The notes under the pieces were generated by a model. That model saw only the letters and a list, made by a program, of their open reading frames with translations, was not told the DNA's origin and ran no database searches. Both the position numbers and the translations under genes were made by a program. 11,871 nucleotides of DNA from assembly GCA_017936725.1 (NCBI GenBank), contig JAGBEZ010000101.1, positions 1-11,871 of the forward strand, in the 5' to 3' direction. Shown here one piece after another: positions 1 through 6,458 of the stretch (position 1 is the first letter of the stretch; every line of letters begins with the position of its first letter). The stretch is from Agathobacter sp. GTDB taxonomy: Bacteria; Bacillota_A; Clostridia; Lachnospirales; Lachnospiraceae.

Positions 1-262
1 AGTATCCGATATCATCATCAAATGCTTCGTCTCCGCTGATGCCAGCTTCATCTTCATAATAAAAGCTATCATCAAATAATGAATCGCCATAAATATCTGT
101 GCTTCCATTTATCGTAGAATTGGAATTAAAATTAATCGAACTTGAAGTCGCTGCTGCACCGCCACCTATTACACCAACAAGAAGTGATACAAGAACAACT
201 TTCCAATAATTGTTATTTAATGCCTGTTTGGCTTTCTCTTTTAACTGTACTCTAGTCCACAT
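1..262 (-). CDS. DUF975-like integral membrane protein, N-terminal part (runs off window)
   Basis: Only the first 87 residues lie in the window; the gene continues past base 1. The start is the ATG at 262-260, read as MWTRVQLKEKAKQALNNNYW, with a strong AGGGAGGAAG ribosome site just upstream. The opening pattern (short charged helix, then KxxYWK, then a hydrophobic segment at about residues 21-38) is typical of DUF975 proteins, small multi-pass membrane proteins of unknown function in Firmicutes. After the first membrane segment comes a Ser/Asn-rich and then strongly Asp/Glu-rich stretch (about residues 40-87), presumably an extracytoplasmic loop. The gene is separate from the glycan operon: it lies beyond tdk and has its own candidate promoter. 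Family assignment is by N-terminal resemblance only; the rest of the protein is not visible. Confidence 0.7.
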   Translation of the reverse strand, partial: MWTRVQLKEKAKQALNNNYWKVVLVSLLVGVIGGGAAATSSSINFNSNSTINGSTDIYGDSLFDDSFYYEDEAGISGDEAFDDDIGY

Positions 263-289
263 ATGGTCTTCCTCCCTTTTTATGTTTCT

Positions 290-317
290 ATCGTATCATG
301 AAAATCTTACTTTTCAA
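290..317 (-). promoter_or_regulatory. Candidate sigma-A promoter for the DUF975-like gene
   Basis: On the minus strand a TTGAAA box (plus 312-317) is followed after 16 bases by TACGAT (plus 290-295). These match the -35 consensus at five of six positions and the -10 at four of six. Transcription would begin near 283, just ahead of the ribosome site at about 267-276 and the ATG at 262. The position in a short gap after the tdk stop codon fits a promoter for the downstream gene. Evidence is by consensus only. Confidence 0.5.
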
Positions 318-323
318 TAGGCT

Positions 324-343
324 TTACCTTAACATTACCTTAA
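324..343 (-). promoter_or_regulatory. Tandem direct repeat TTAAGGTAA x2, candidate response-regulator operator
   Basis: Minus strand reads TTAAGGTAA-tg-TTAAGGTAA: two identical 9-mers (plus 324-332 and 335-343) with an 11-base period. The pair sits six bases upstream of the candidate -35 box of the DUF975-like gene and overlaps the last codons and stop of tdk. Two direct half-sites one helical turn apart, just upstream of -35, is the usual arrangement for OmpR/PhoB-family activators. The identity of the regulator is unknown. Confidence 0.45.
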
Positions 344-921
344 AGTTTCTTCCAATCAGATCCTAGATTTCCTTCTTTGAAATGTCTTCTGCACAATGCG
401 ATATAGCTGTCATTTGCACCCAGCATTACCTGAGCACCTTCACGAACAATTCCGTTTTCGTTATAACGTGCATTGCACTTTGCCGCTGCTCCGCACCAGC
501 AGATGGTCTTAATCTCCTGAATCTCATCTGCAATCGCTAAAAGACGCTCGCTTCCCGGGAAAAGCTTGTTCTGGAAATCCGCACGAAGGCCATAACAAAT
601 CACCGGTATACGAAGTTCATCTACGATATAAGAAAGATAATCAATTTCTTCCGGCGACGCAAACTGTGCCTCATCTACAATCACCGCATGGTACTCTTTG
701 ATTTCTTCCGGAGTCATCTTGGTACACAAGGTATCCAGCAAAATACATTCCCGTTCTAAGCCAATTCTGGAGTGTACGGTATTCACGCCATCTCTGGTAT
801 CAATAGACGGCTTTGCTAATATAACCTTCTGTCCTCTTTCCTCATAATTGTAACATACCATAAGGGCATTTGCTGTTTTTGAACTCCCCATCGCCCCATA
901 TCGAAAAAATAGTTTTGCCAT
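340..921 (-). CDS. tdk: Thymidine kinase (type II, TK1-like)
   Basis: This enzyme phosphorylates thymidine to dTMP with ATP in the pyrimidine salvage pathway, in the cytoplasm. The 193-residue product has the expected family length. It carries a P-loop GAMGSSKT (residues 9-16), the DEAQF motif (83-87) containing the catalytic Glu84, and a Cys/His set (C141, C143, C149, C177, H180) consistent with the structural zinc site and lasso region of TK1-type enzymes. The ATG at 921 has an AAGGAGA ribosome site about nine bases upstream. Its stop codon is 77 bases from the next gene. It lies directly after the terminator of the glycan operon and has no functional link to it. Only about 35 bases separate that hairpin from the start codon, so its promoter is unclear and readthrough is possible. 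The assignment is secure. Confidence 0.96.
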   Translation of the reverse strand: MAKLFFRYGAMGSSKTANALMVCYNYEERGQKVILAKPSIDTRDGVNTVHSRIGLERECILLDTLCTKMTPEEIKEYHAVIVDEAQFASPEEIDYLSYIVDELRIPVICYGLRADFQNKLFPGSERLLAIADEIQEIKTICWCGAAAKCNARYNENGIVREGAQVMLGANDSYIALCRRHFKEGNLGSDWKKL

Positions 922-955
922 GTGTTTTTCTCCTTAATTCCTTCCTGTTTTAAGC

Positions 956-986
956 AAAGAAACCCGCATTACTGCGGGTTCTCTTT
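956..986 (-). terminator. Hairpin terminator at the end of the glycan operon
   Basis: The perfect 7-bp stem AACCCGC/GCGGGTT (961-967 and 974-980) has a 6-base loop. Flanking AAAGA (956-960) and TCTTT (982-986) extend it across a single bulged base at 981. On the minus strand the stem is followed by the T-rich TTTCTTTGCTT. It starts two bases after the oxidoreductase stop codon. The T-rich flanks on both sides mean it could act in either direction, although no gene converges from the plus strand. Confidence 0.8.
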
Positions 987-987
987 C

Positions 988-2514
988 TTACCAATATAGC
1001 TGAATTCCAGCGTTCGTAAGGTATTCCTGGAATTCTTTTAATTCTTTCGGATTTTCTCGAATTTCTTTTAATTCTAGATGATGATCCATTGAGTACGCCG
1101 CGAGTAATCCCGCTGTCTCTCCCACGTTCCACTCTACTGGATGTAATCGATAACATCCATTGGTCAAATGTGTCGTTCCGATATTTTTACATGCTGGAAT
1201 GAGATTCTGCATTTTGACTGGAATCATCGCTCCAAGCGGAATGGTAAATGGAACGGTAGGACGATAGAAAAAGGACTTCGACTTCGTCGTAATATGTAAG
1301 TCAATTGGATAACTTCCTACGCCGACACTGTCATAAAAGCGTGCCGTTTCATTGGTGCTAAGCTCATTCTCCCCAACCGTAAATAAAGATTGGATACGAC
1401 GGCTTTCTCTTACATAATAGCGTTTCGTCATTCCATCTTCCGTGCCTACTGCTTCTGGAGCAGGTGCAAAATATGGATATCCCGCCTCTGTCTGCAGCCA
1501 GTAGAAATAGCTAAGTGTCAACTGCTTTGCCATCTCCCTGTTCTCTACTTCATCAGCAGAGTCAAAGGTATTTCCAAAAGAATAGTCATTCTGTGGCCAG
1601 TTTAAAAGTGTAATATCATATGGTTCATAGCCATCTTTAAAATGGTCTGCACATACAATACGGCGATAGGTAAACAGTCCAAAGAGTTCTTTTCCATTGG
1701 CGTCTTTTTCCCCATCAAACATTCCATACTGTCTTGCGCGTCCTGTGGCCGCATCTGGTCCATACATGCTAAATAATGGATAGCCATCATATGGTGTCTT
1801 TTTCTTCTTGAAAAACTCATATTCCTGTGGTTTTTCTATGACATAGTCACCCTGTCTTTTGTTCGCGAACGCCATTACCCATGTGACTGGCTGGCGGTCT
1901 TCGCTATCAAACTGCTTTGCTGCAGAAGGTTCTCCTGTCATTGTGAAACTTTCTGCGCCTGTGATATAAGCACAACCACTTTTTTCAATCAAATCACCTT
2001 CATCGGTACCATCGAGGAAATACGTTCCTGTCACGTGGTAAAGTTCGTCACTGCTCTTTACGCAAAGACTCTTTATCGTGGTTTCATCTGCTTCTACGGA
2101 AACCAATGAACTAAAATAATAGATTTGAAGAAGTCCATTGTCTAAATATGGTTGAAGCATCTCCAACAAAAACTGTAATGCCAGTTTTGGAGGATGCGAC
2201 AAACGGCTCACGGTAGAACCTCCTGGGCAGAAAATATCCTTTGTTTTTAATTCGTCAATGATATATGGGTGATTGCGGTAGTGCTCTCTCACCTTGTTGC
2301 GGTATGCTCGGTAGGAAGCGGTACAGCCAGTTGTCTCAATCCACTGATGTTCATCTGGTGGAACTGCCTGTGTCGTAAGCTGTCCCCCTATCCAATCTGT
2401 CTCTTCAAACAGAATGGTTTTCTTTCCTGATTTTGCCGCAGAGTAAGCCGCTAGGGTTCCTCCTAGGCTTCCACCGAAAATCACGATATCTGCTGATATG
2501 TTTTTCATCGCCAT
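988..2514 (-). CDS. FAD-dependent oxidoreductase (PF12831-like), last gene of the glycan operon
   Basis: This is a 508-residue flavoprotein. The N-terminal Rossmann segment ADIVIFGGSLGG (residues 8-19) is a variant of the GxGxxG dinucleotide motif, and Glu37 at the end of the second strand (ILFEE) is the likely FAD-ribose ligand. The following WIGGQLT, FLDGTDEGDL (about 166-175) and the C-terminal NGCYRLHPVEWNVGE segment are typical of the PF12831 FAD_oxidored group. No signal peptide is present. The substrate is unknown; the family turns up in carbohydrate clusters but few members are characterised. The ATG at 2514 is preferred because GAGAAGGA lies eight bases upstream; an in-frame TTG at 2532 has no usable site and ATG 2508 is the alternative. 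It follows the esterase after 36 bases and is followed directly by the terminator. In this context it may oxidise a sugar or glycoside inside the cell, which is inference. Confidence 0.85.
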   Translation of the reverse strand: MAMKNISADIVIFGGSLGGTLAAYSAAKSGKKTILFEETDWIGGQLTTQAVPPDEHQWIETTGCTASYRAYRNKVREHYRNHPYIIDELKTKDIFCPGGSTVSRLSHPPKLALQFLLEMLQPYLDNGLLQIYYFSSLVSVEADETTIKSLCVKSSDELYHVTGTYFLDGTDEGDLIEKSGCAYITGAESFTMTGEPSAAKQFDSEDRQPVTWVMAFANKRQGDYVIEKPQEYEFFKKKKTPYDGYPLFSMYGPDAATGRARQYGMFDGEKDANGKELFGLFTYRRIVCADHFKDGYEPYDITLLNWPQNDYSFGNTFDSADEVENREMAKQLTLSYFYWLQTEAGYPYFAPAPEAVGTEDGMTKRYYVRESRRIQSLFTVGENELSTNETARFYDSVGVGSYPIDLHITTKSKSFFYRPTVPFTIPLGAMIPVKMQNLIPACKNIGTTHLTNGCYRLHPVEWNVGETAGLLAAYSMDHHLELKEIRENPKELKEFQEYLTNAGIQLYW

Positions 2515-2550
2515 CCTGATATTCCTTCTCAAATTTATTCTTCTAGCATT

Positions 2551-3603
2551 CTATAATAAGTTCTGTTCTTTCACCCAGTTTGCAAGCTCAGTTGACATAA
2601 TATCATGACGAATCATAGATGGATGGCCTACTGCGCCTTCTCCATCTTCTGGTCTTGTTGGTGTGAACTGATAATAATACACTGGTGATTCTGGTTTCGT
2701 AGCCATCTTTGTCGCTTCACAAACTTCGCTCATAAGCAGTCTGTTCATAGCACCAGAACAGCATACAATCGGTGTTCCTGGATAACTTGCCTGCAGAAGG
2801 TTTAAGAATTTTGCATATTCTTCTTTGAATGCCTGTTTGCGGTCTTCATGGTCTCTTGTGTAGCTAGAATCGTTGGTACATAAATTGATTACGATCATAT
2901 CCAGATTATCCTTGGAACAATCGTAGGTTTCCATTTCCCAACCCATTCTCGCAAATAAACTATAGTCTGTGTATGGATAGAGTCTTGGTGCTATAACGCC
3001 TGTGTTTGGCACTTCAACATCTGGATCTACATAGCTGGAGATCACTCCGATTCCACTCCAGGAAATCAGTGTAAACTCAGCATCCAATTTCTTCGCAGTC
3101 AATGCTGCATACGCTTTTAATGGATTTTCTGTTTCTGTTAAGAAAGGATCGCCTGCCGCACCTTCATTTCCAAATCCACAAGTAATAGAGTCACCAATAA
3201 ACTGGATATGTTTTTCTTTTGCTTGTGTTTTTGTCACTTTTGCACCTTCATCTAAAATGAAGTTACAAATCGCTGCATAAGCATACTGGTTCTCGGAAGA
3301 TTTTACTACTCGAACTACTGCTTTTTCCTCTGTATTATTTTCCCAAAGGAGATATTCTTTTTTTCCTGCTTCGAGTGGAAACTTCTTGTATGGAACTTCC
3401 ATGTCATTTACATATACGGTTATCCAAGCCTGAAAATCTGCTCCACCGCCTTCAGAAGCAAACACTGCTGCCAGATACTTTCCTTCTAATTCAAATTCCA
3501 CATATGCAGCGGAATGGCTTAGATATAATACGTTTTCTCTCTCTACGGTTCTTCCTGATATGCGTATATCTAATTCATTTGGCAAATACGTTTTCGTTTT
3601 CAT
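2551..3603 (-). CDS. SGNH/GDSL esterase, carbohydrate esterase family 2-like
   Basis: This 350-residue protein has two parts: a beta-rich N-terminal domain (about 1-125, jelly-roll-like by composition) and a C-terminal SGNH hydrolase domain. The block I motif GDSITCGFGNE (137-147, nucleophile Ser139), the NLCTND block (the Asn of the SGNH set) and GHPS near the C-terminus (catalytic His327) match carbohydrate esterase family 2, whose members remove O-acetyl groups from sugars. Known CE2 enzymes are usually secreted; this one starts MKTKTYLPN and has no signal peptide, so it should act on imported sugars. The ATG at 3603 has an AAGGTGAC ribosome site about nine bases upstream, and the gap to the kinase gene is 21 bases. 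The likely role is deacylation of an acetylated oligosaccharide before or after GH20 cleavage. The exact acyl group and sugar are not readable from the sequence. Confidence 0.85.
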   Translation of the reverse strand: MKTKTYLPNELDIRISGRTVERENVLYLSHSAAYVEFELEGKYLAAVFASEGGGADFQAWITVYVNDMEVPYKKFPLEAGKKEYLLWENNTEEKAVVRVVKSSENQYAYAAICNFILDEGAKVTKTQAKEKHIQFIGDSITCGFGNEGAAGDPFLTETENPLKAYAALTAKKLDAEFTLISWSGIGVISSYVDPDVEVPNTGVIAPRLYPYTDYSLFARMGWEMETYDCSKDNLDMIVINLCTNDSSYTRDHEDRKQAFKEEYAKFLNLLQASYPGTPIVCCSGAMNRLLMSEVCEATKMATKPESPVYYYQFTPTRPEDGEGAVGHPSMIRHDIMSTELANWVKEQNLL

Positions 3604-3624
3604 CCGTCTGTCACCTTCTATTTT

Positions 3625-4572
3625 TTAATTTCCGTTTGTGATACAGTAATATACTGCACCCACTAATCCTGCATTATTTCCCATTTCTGCAGCATCTACT
3701 TTCAAATATCTTGCGCATTCTGGCATAGTACGCTGTAATACTTTTTCTCTAAGTGGAGCAATGAAAAGCTCTTTCTGAGCACTTACGCCACCAGAAAGTA
3801 AAACTACCTGTGGATTAAAAGTATGTACAAGGCTTACGATACCATCTGCGATATATCCCAGCCATTCGTCTAAAATACTTGCAAGTGCTTCATTTTTGGA
3901 AAGGTTTTCAAAAATACTTCTTCCGTTAATTGGCTTGCCTTCGAAAAGTTCTGCTGGAATATCACCGTTTTCTACTGCTTCTTTTACGAATTTTACAAGC
4001 GCTGTTGTAGAGCCGTACTGCTCGTAGCAGCCGTTGTTTCCACAAGAGCATTTTACACCATTGTTGCGAATGATAATGTGTCCAATTTCTCCGCCGATAC
4101 CTCTAGCGCCACACAAAATCTTAGAATCTACGATGATTCCGCCGCCAACACCAGTACCAATAGTTACAACGATTGCATCGGTTGCGCCTTTTGCACCGCC
4201 AACCCACTGTTCTGCCAAAGCAGCACAGTTTGCATCGTTCATTACGCTGACAGGTCCATTGTATAAGGTTTTGATTTGTTCTTTGATTTTACAGCCTTCC
4301 CAGTTTTTGATATGTCCAGCTGAGCCAATAACTTCACCTTTTTTTACATCAATCTGTCCCGTCGCAGAAACACCAATACCCTGGATGTTTTCTTCTGTCA
4401 AATTATGCTCTTTCATATACCAAGCCAATTTTTCCATTACAGTAACGATGATTGGAGTTTCATATCCATCAAAAGCTACATCAAATGCGATGGTATCACT
4501 TACCTGTCCATCCTGTGATACGTATCCAAATTTTACCTGTGTTCCGCCGATATCTATTCCTATATAACCCAT
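3625..4572 (-). CDS. ROK-family sugar kinase (glucokinase or N-acetylhexosamine kinase)
   Basis: This cytoplasmic ATP-dependent hexose kinase has 315 residues, the normal ROK length. Visible motifs are the phosphate loop GIDIGGT (5-11), catalytic Asp113 in MNDANCA, GTGVGGG (139-145), the sugar-binding ExGH (Glu162, His165) and the ROK zinc signature with His165, Cys175, Cys177 and Cys182 (CSCGNNGC). There is no N-terminal helix-turn-helix, so it is a kinase and not a NagC/XylR-type repressor. The start at 4572 (MGYIGIDIGG) is chosen because AGGAGGAG lies four bases upstream, beside the GH20 stop codon. The frame stays open to 4719, but the extra 49 residues overlap GH20 and precede the conserved N-terminus. 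It presumably phosphorylates the monosaccharide released by the neighbouring glycosidases. GlcNAc, ManNAc or glucose cannot be separated from sequence alone. Confidence 0.93.
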   Translation of the reverse strand: MGYIGIDIGGTQVKFGYVSQDGQVSDTIAFDVAFDGYETPIIVTVMEKLAWYMKEHNLTEENIQGIGVSATGQIDVKKGEVIGSAGHIKNWEGCKIKEQIKTLYNGPVSVMNDANCAALAEQWVGGAKGATDAIVVTIGTGVGGGIIVDSKILCGARGIGGEIGHIIIRNNGVKCSCGNNGCYEQYGSTTALVKFVKEAVENGDIPAELFEGKPINGRSIFENLSKNEALASILDEWLGYIADGIVSLVHTFNPQVVLLSGGVSAQKELFIAPLREKVLQRTMPECARYLKVDAAEMGNNAGLVGAVYYCITNGN

Positions 4573-4585
4573 TTTTCTCCTCCTT

Positions 4586-6448
4586 TTAAACGATGCCTGG
4601 GGATACGGTATCTTTCCATAAATTGTATCCCGTCCATCTAATATCTTCTGCTGATGCCCAATATGCAAATGGGAGATACTCTGTCTCCAACTCATCAATC
4701 TGAGATACCTCATTTGCAAGATAGCGTTCCAACATTGTTTTTGTATATTCCAAACGCTGCTTTAAGCCGCCAATACGTGCGCATTGTACTTCAAATCCAA
4801 AGGATTTATTCTCTAAGTTCCACTGCTGTTCAAAGGTATGATAAAACTCATCCAAAAGAACAATGAGTGCTGGAATATCTGCCTTTGCAATTCCTTCTAA
4901 AGCGGCCTTATCTTTCTCTTTATAAGCTTCACGAATACGAAGTCCTAAGTCTGACTTTTGCGCTAATACGCGGCATAACATTTCCTGTGTTTTAAACAGG
5001 TATCCATAGGTACTCGTCTTAGACAACTGCTGCATCTGCTCTGCCACTGTTGCATAGTGATTAGCTACCTCTTTTGTCACAAGGGAGTCAAACGTTCCAA
5101 TCAGTATGTCATTGTATAACAAATACTTGCTGGAGTTTGCTGTCGACTTTTTGTCCTCTGGTAGAAGATTCACATCATCCATCGACATAAATTCTTCGTA
5201 TGTGATTCCTGTTAATGCTTTAAACTTTTCTGTTTCTAGTGCTTCGTTGTTTTCTAGACATAAAGTATAAGCAAATTCTGCATCTGCATAGAGCGCTGGA
5301 AGGTTTGAAAACTGACTGGCTTCGCCACCATTATCACCCCAGCCTGTAATCACGATTGTCTCAACCTGATTCTTTCTACATGCCTGGAATGCTGCTACAC
5401 TTGCATAGTAGCTAAAGTGATTGTGTGGCACAAATCCATGCCATTTCCATGCGCCGCCTGCAAATCCTACATTCTGTGTAATCTTTTTGTGCTGTACGAT
5501 CATTTGATCATAATGTTCGGTATCCAGGGAATAATAATCCCAGTACATCAGCTTAACATCACTTGGGATGTTAAGCTGATATTCTATTTCTTTGTCTTTT
5601 ACATAATACTGTCCGTCATAGGCTAAACGGAAAAACATATCGCTCCACATTTCAGTTTCGTAGCCATACTTTCTAGTAATCGAAAGTACGCGTTCCAAAT
5701 GTTTTTCCATAATCTGAAAACGTTCGGTATATCCATGCTGACTGAGGTACTTGCCAAGTCCCACCATATGAGCCTCGTCCATACCGATATTGATGTATCG
5801 GGTGGATAAGCATTCTGAAAGCGTACGAATGATATTCTCTAAGAATACATACGTCTTTTCGTCTCCTGCCAACAAAATATCATTACAATCTACAAATTCA
5901 TAATAGTGATCATAGCGTGTAATCTGATTGAAATGCGCTAAGGTCTGGATATATGGACGAAGTTCCATGCCAAACTGGTTTGCATAAGCGTCTGCTTCTT
6001 TTAATTCTGAAGGTGTCATAGCACCTCTCATATATCCCAGATATGGCTCTTCTTTTACAGCAATCGTATCTTCCATGTACAGGCCGATAAAGGTGTAACC
6101 CATAAGCGCTAATACACGAATCATCTTTTTTAACTGAGGCAGGCGAATCACTGCATTTCTCGAGCAGTCCACCATATAGCCTAAGTCCTTGCAGGAAGGA
6201 GTTTCTTCACAGCAAAACGTTGTTTCTTTTGCACTATATAGGGTCAAAAGACCTCTGCACAGTGCAGCCAGGCTTCCATAAGAAAGCTTTGCTTTTCCGT
6301 CTTTTACGTCAAGCGAAAAACCTGCTGCTTCTCTTTCCTCTGTCCATAAAACTACAGCCTCATCTCCCTCATGAATCTGTAATTCCTGTTTTAATTCTAC
6401 TGCTATGTTTTGAATTTTTTCCGAACAATTTTCAAGAAGTAATTTCAT
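4586..6448 (-). CDS. GH20 beta-N-acetylhexosaminidase, GcnA-like, cytoplasmic
   Basis: This exo-acting glycosidase is expected to release terminal beta-GlcNAc/GalNAc by substrate-assisted catalysis. The 620 residues comprise an N-terminal domain (about 1-85), a GH20 TIM barrel (about 86-385) and a helical C-terminal part. Key features are DCSR (94-97, probable substrate-binding Arg97), the catalytic pair Asp224-Glu225 in INIGMDEAH, and aromatic sites in GGAWKWHGF (331-339) and GWGDNGGE (369-376). The GMDEA form and lack of a signal peptide match intracellular GcnA of streptococci and not secreted hexosaminidases. ATG 6448 is preceded by AGGAG, which overlaps the TAG stop of the DUF4127 gene only 10 bases away, so translation is probably coupled. 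A perfect 14-bp inverted repeat lies inside the gene at 5547-5580. GH20 assignment is firm; the natural substrate is unknown. Confidence 0.92.
   Translation of the reverse strand: MKLLLENCSEKIQNIAVELKQELQIHEGDEAVVLWTEEREAAGFSLDVKDGKAKLSYGSLAALCRGLLTLYSAKETTFCCEETPSCKDLGYMVDCSRNAVIRLPQLKKMIRVLALMGYTFIGLYMEDTIAVKEEPYLGYMRGAMTPSELKEADAYANQFGMELRPYIQTLAHFNQITRYDHYYEFVDCNDILLAGDEKTYVFLENIIRTLSECLSTRYINIGMDEAHMVGLGKYLSQHGYTERFQIMEKHLERVLSITRKYGYETEMWSDMFFRLAYDGQYYVKDKEIEYQLNIPSDVKLMYWDYYSLDTEHYDQMIVQHKKITQNVGFAGGAWKWHGFVPHNHFSYYASVAAFQACRKNQVETIVITGWGDNGGEASQFSNLPALYADAEFAYTLCLENNEALETEKFKALTGITYEEFMSMDDVNLLPEDKKSTANSSKYLLYNDILIGTFDSLVTKEVANHYATVAEQMQQLSKTSTYGYLFKTQEMLCRVLAQKSDLGLRIREAYKEKDKAALEGIAKADIPALIVLLDEFYHTFEQQWNLENKSFGFEVQCARIGGLKQRLEYTKTMLERYLANEVSQIDELETEYLPFAYWASAEDIRWTGYNLWKDTVSPGIV
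5547..5580 (-). repeat. Perfect 14-bp inverted repeat inside the GH20 gene
   Basis: ATCAGCTTAACATC (5547-5560) and its exact reverse complement (5567-5580) are separated by six bases. On the mRNA this would form a 14-bp stem with the loop CCAAGU. It lies within codons for residues 290-303 (YQLNIPSDVKLM). The reading frame is intact across it. It could be an RNA hairpin or a palindromic protein-binding site, or it may have arisen by chance. Confidence 0.75.
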
Positions 6449-6458
6449 AGTTAGTCTC

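Noticed and set aside
1002..1035. 9-bp inverted repeat GAATTCCAG/CTGGAATTC with a 16-base spacer
   Set aside because: It is short, within coding sequence and widely spaced; such a repeat is expected by chance and the true terminator lies just beyond it.
1031..1075. Imperfect direct repeat of AATTCTTTTAATTCT type
   Set aside because: It encodes the Lys/Glu/Leu-rich tail of the oxidoreductase (LKE repeats); low-complexity codon composition explains it.
950..1156. 68-codon minus-strand frame across the terminator and oxidoreductase 3' end
   Set aside because: Arg/Ser-rich shadow of the oxidoreductase in another frame; it runs through the terminator hairpin.
2440..2480. Internal AGGAGG-like site and CCTAGG palindrome near the oxidoreductase start
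   Set aside because: It arises from the Gly-rich codons of the dinucleotide-binding motif, with no in-frame start at a suitable distance that would make a credible shorter gene.
2515..2532. TTG start for the FAD oxidoreductase
   Set aside because: The Shine-Dalgarno GAGAAGGA lies within this segment and is correctly placed for the ATG at 2514, not for the TTG.
4034..4567. 177-codon open frame on the plus strand opposite the ROK kinase gene
   Set aside because: It lies antisense to a firmly assigned gene, has a Pro/Ser/Ile-rich composition typical of shadow frames, and has no ribosome site or recognisable family.
4573..4719. 49-residue N-terminal extension of the ROK kinase frame
   Set aside because: It overlaps the 3' end of the GH20 gene and precedes the conserved MGYIGIDIGGT start, which has its own AGGAGGAG site.
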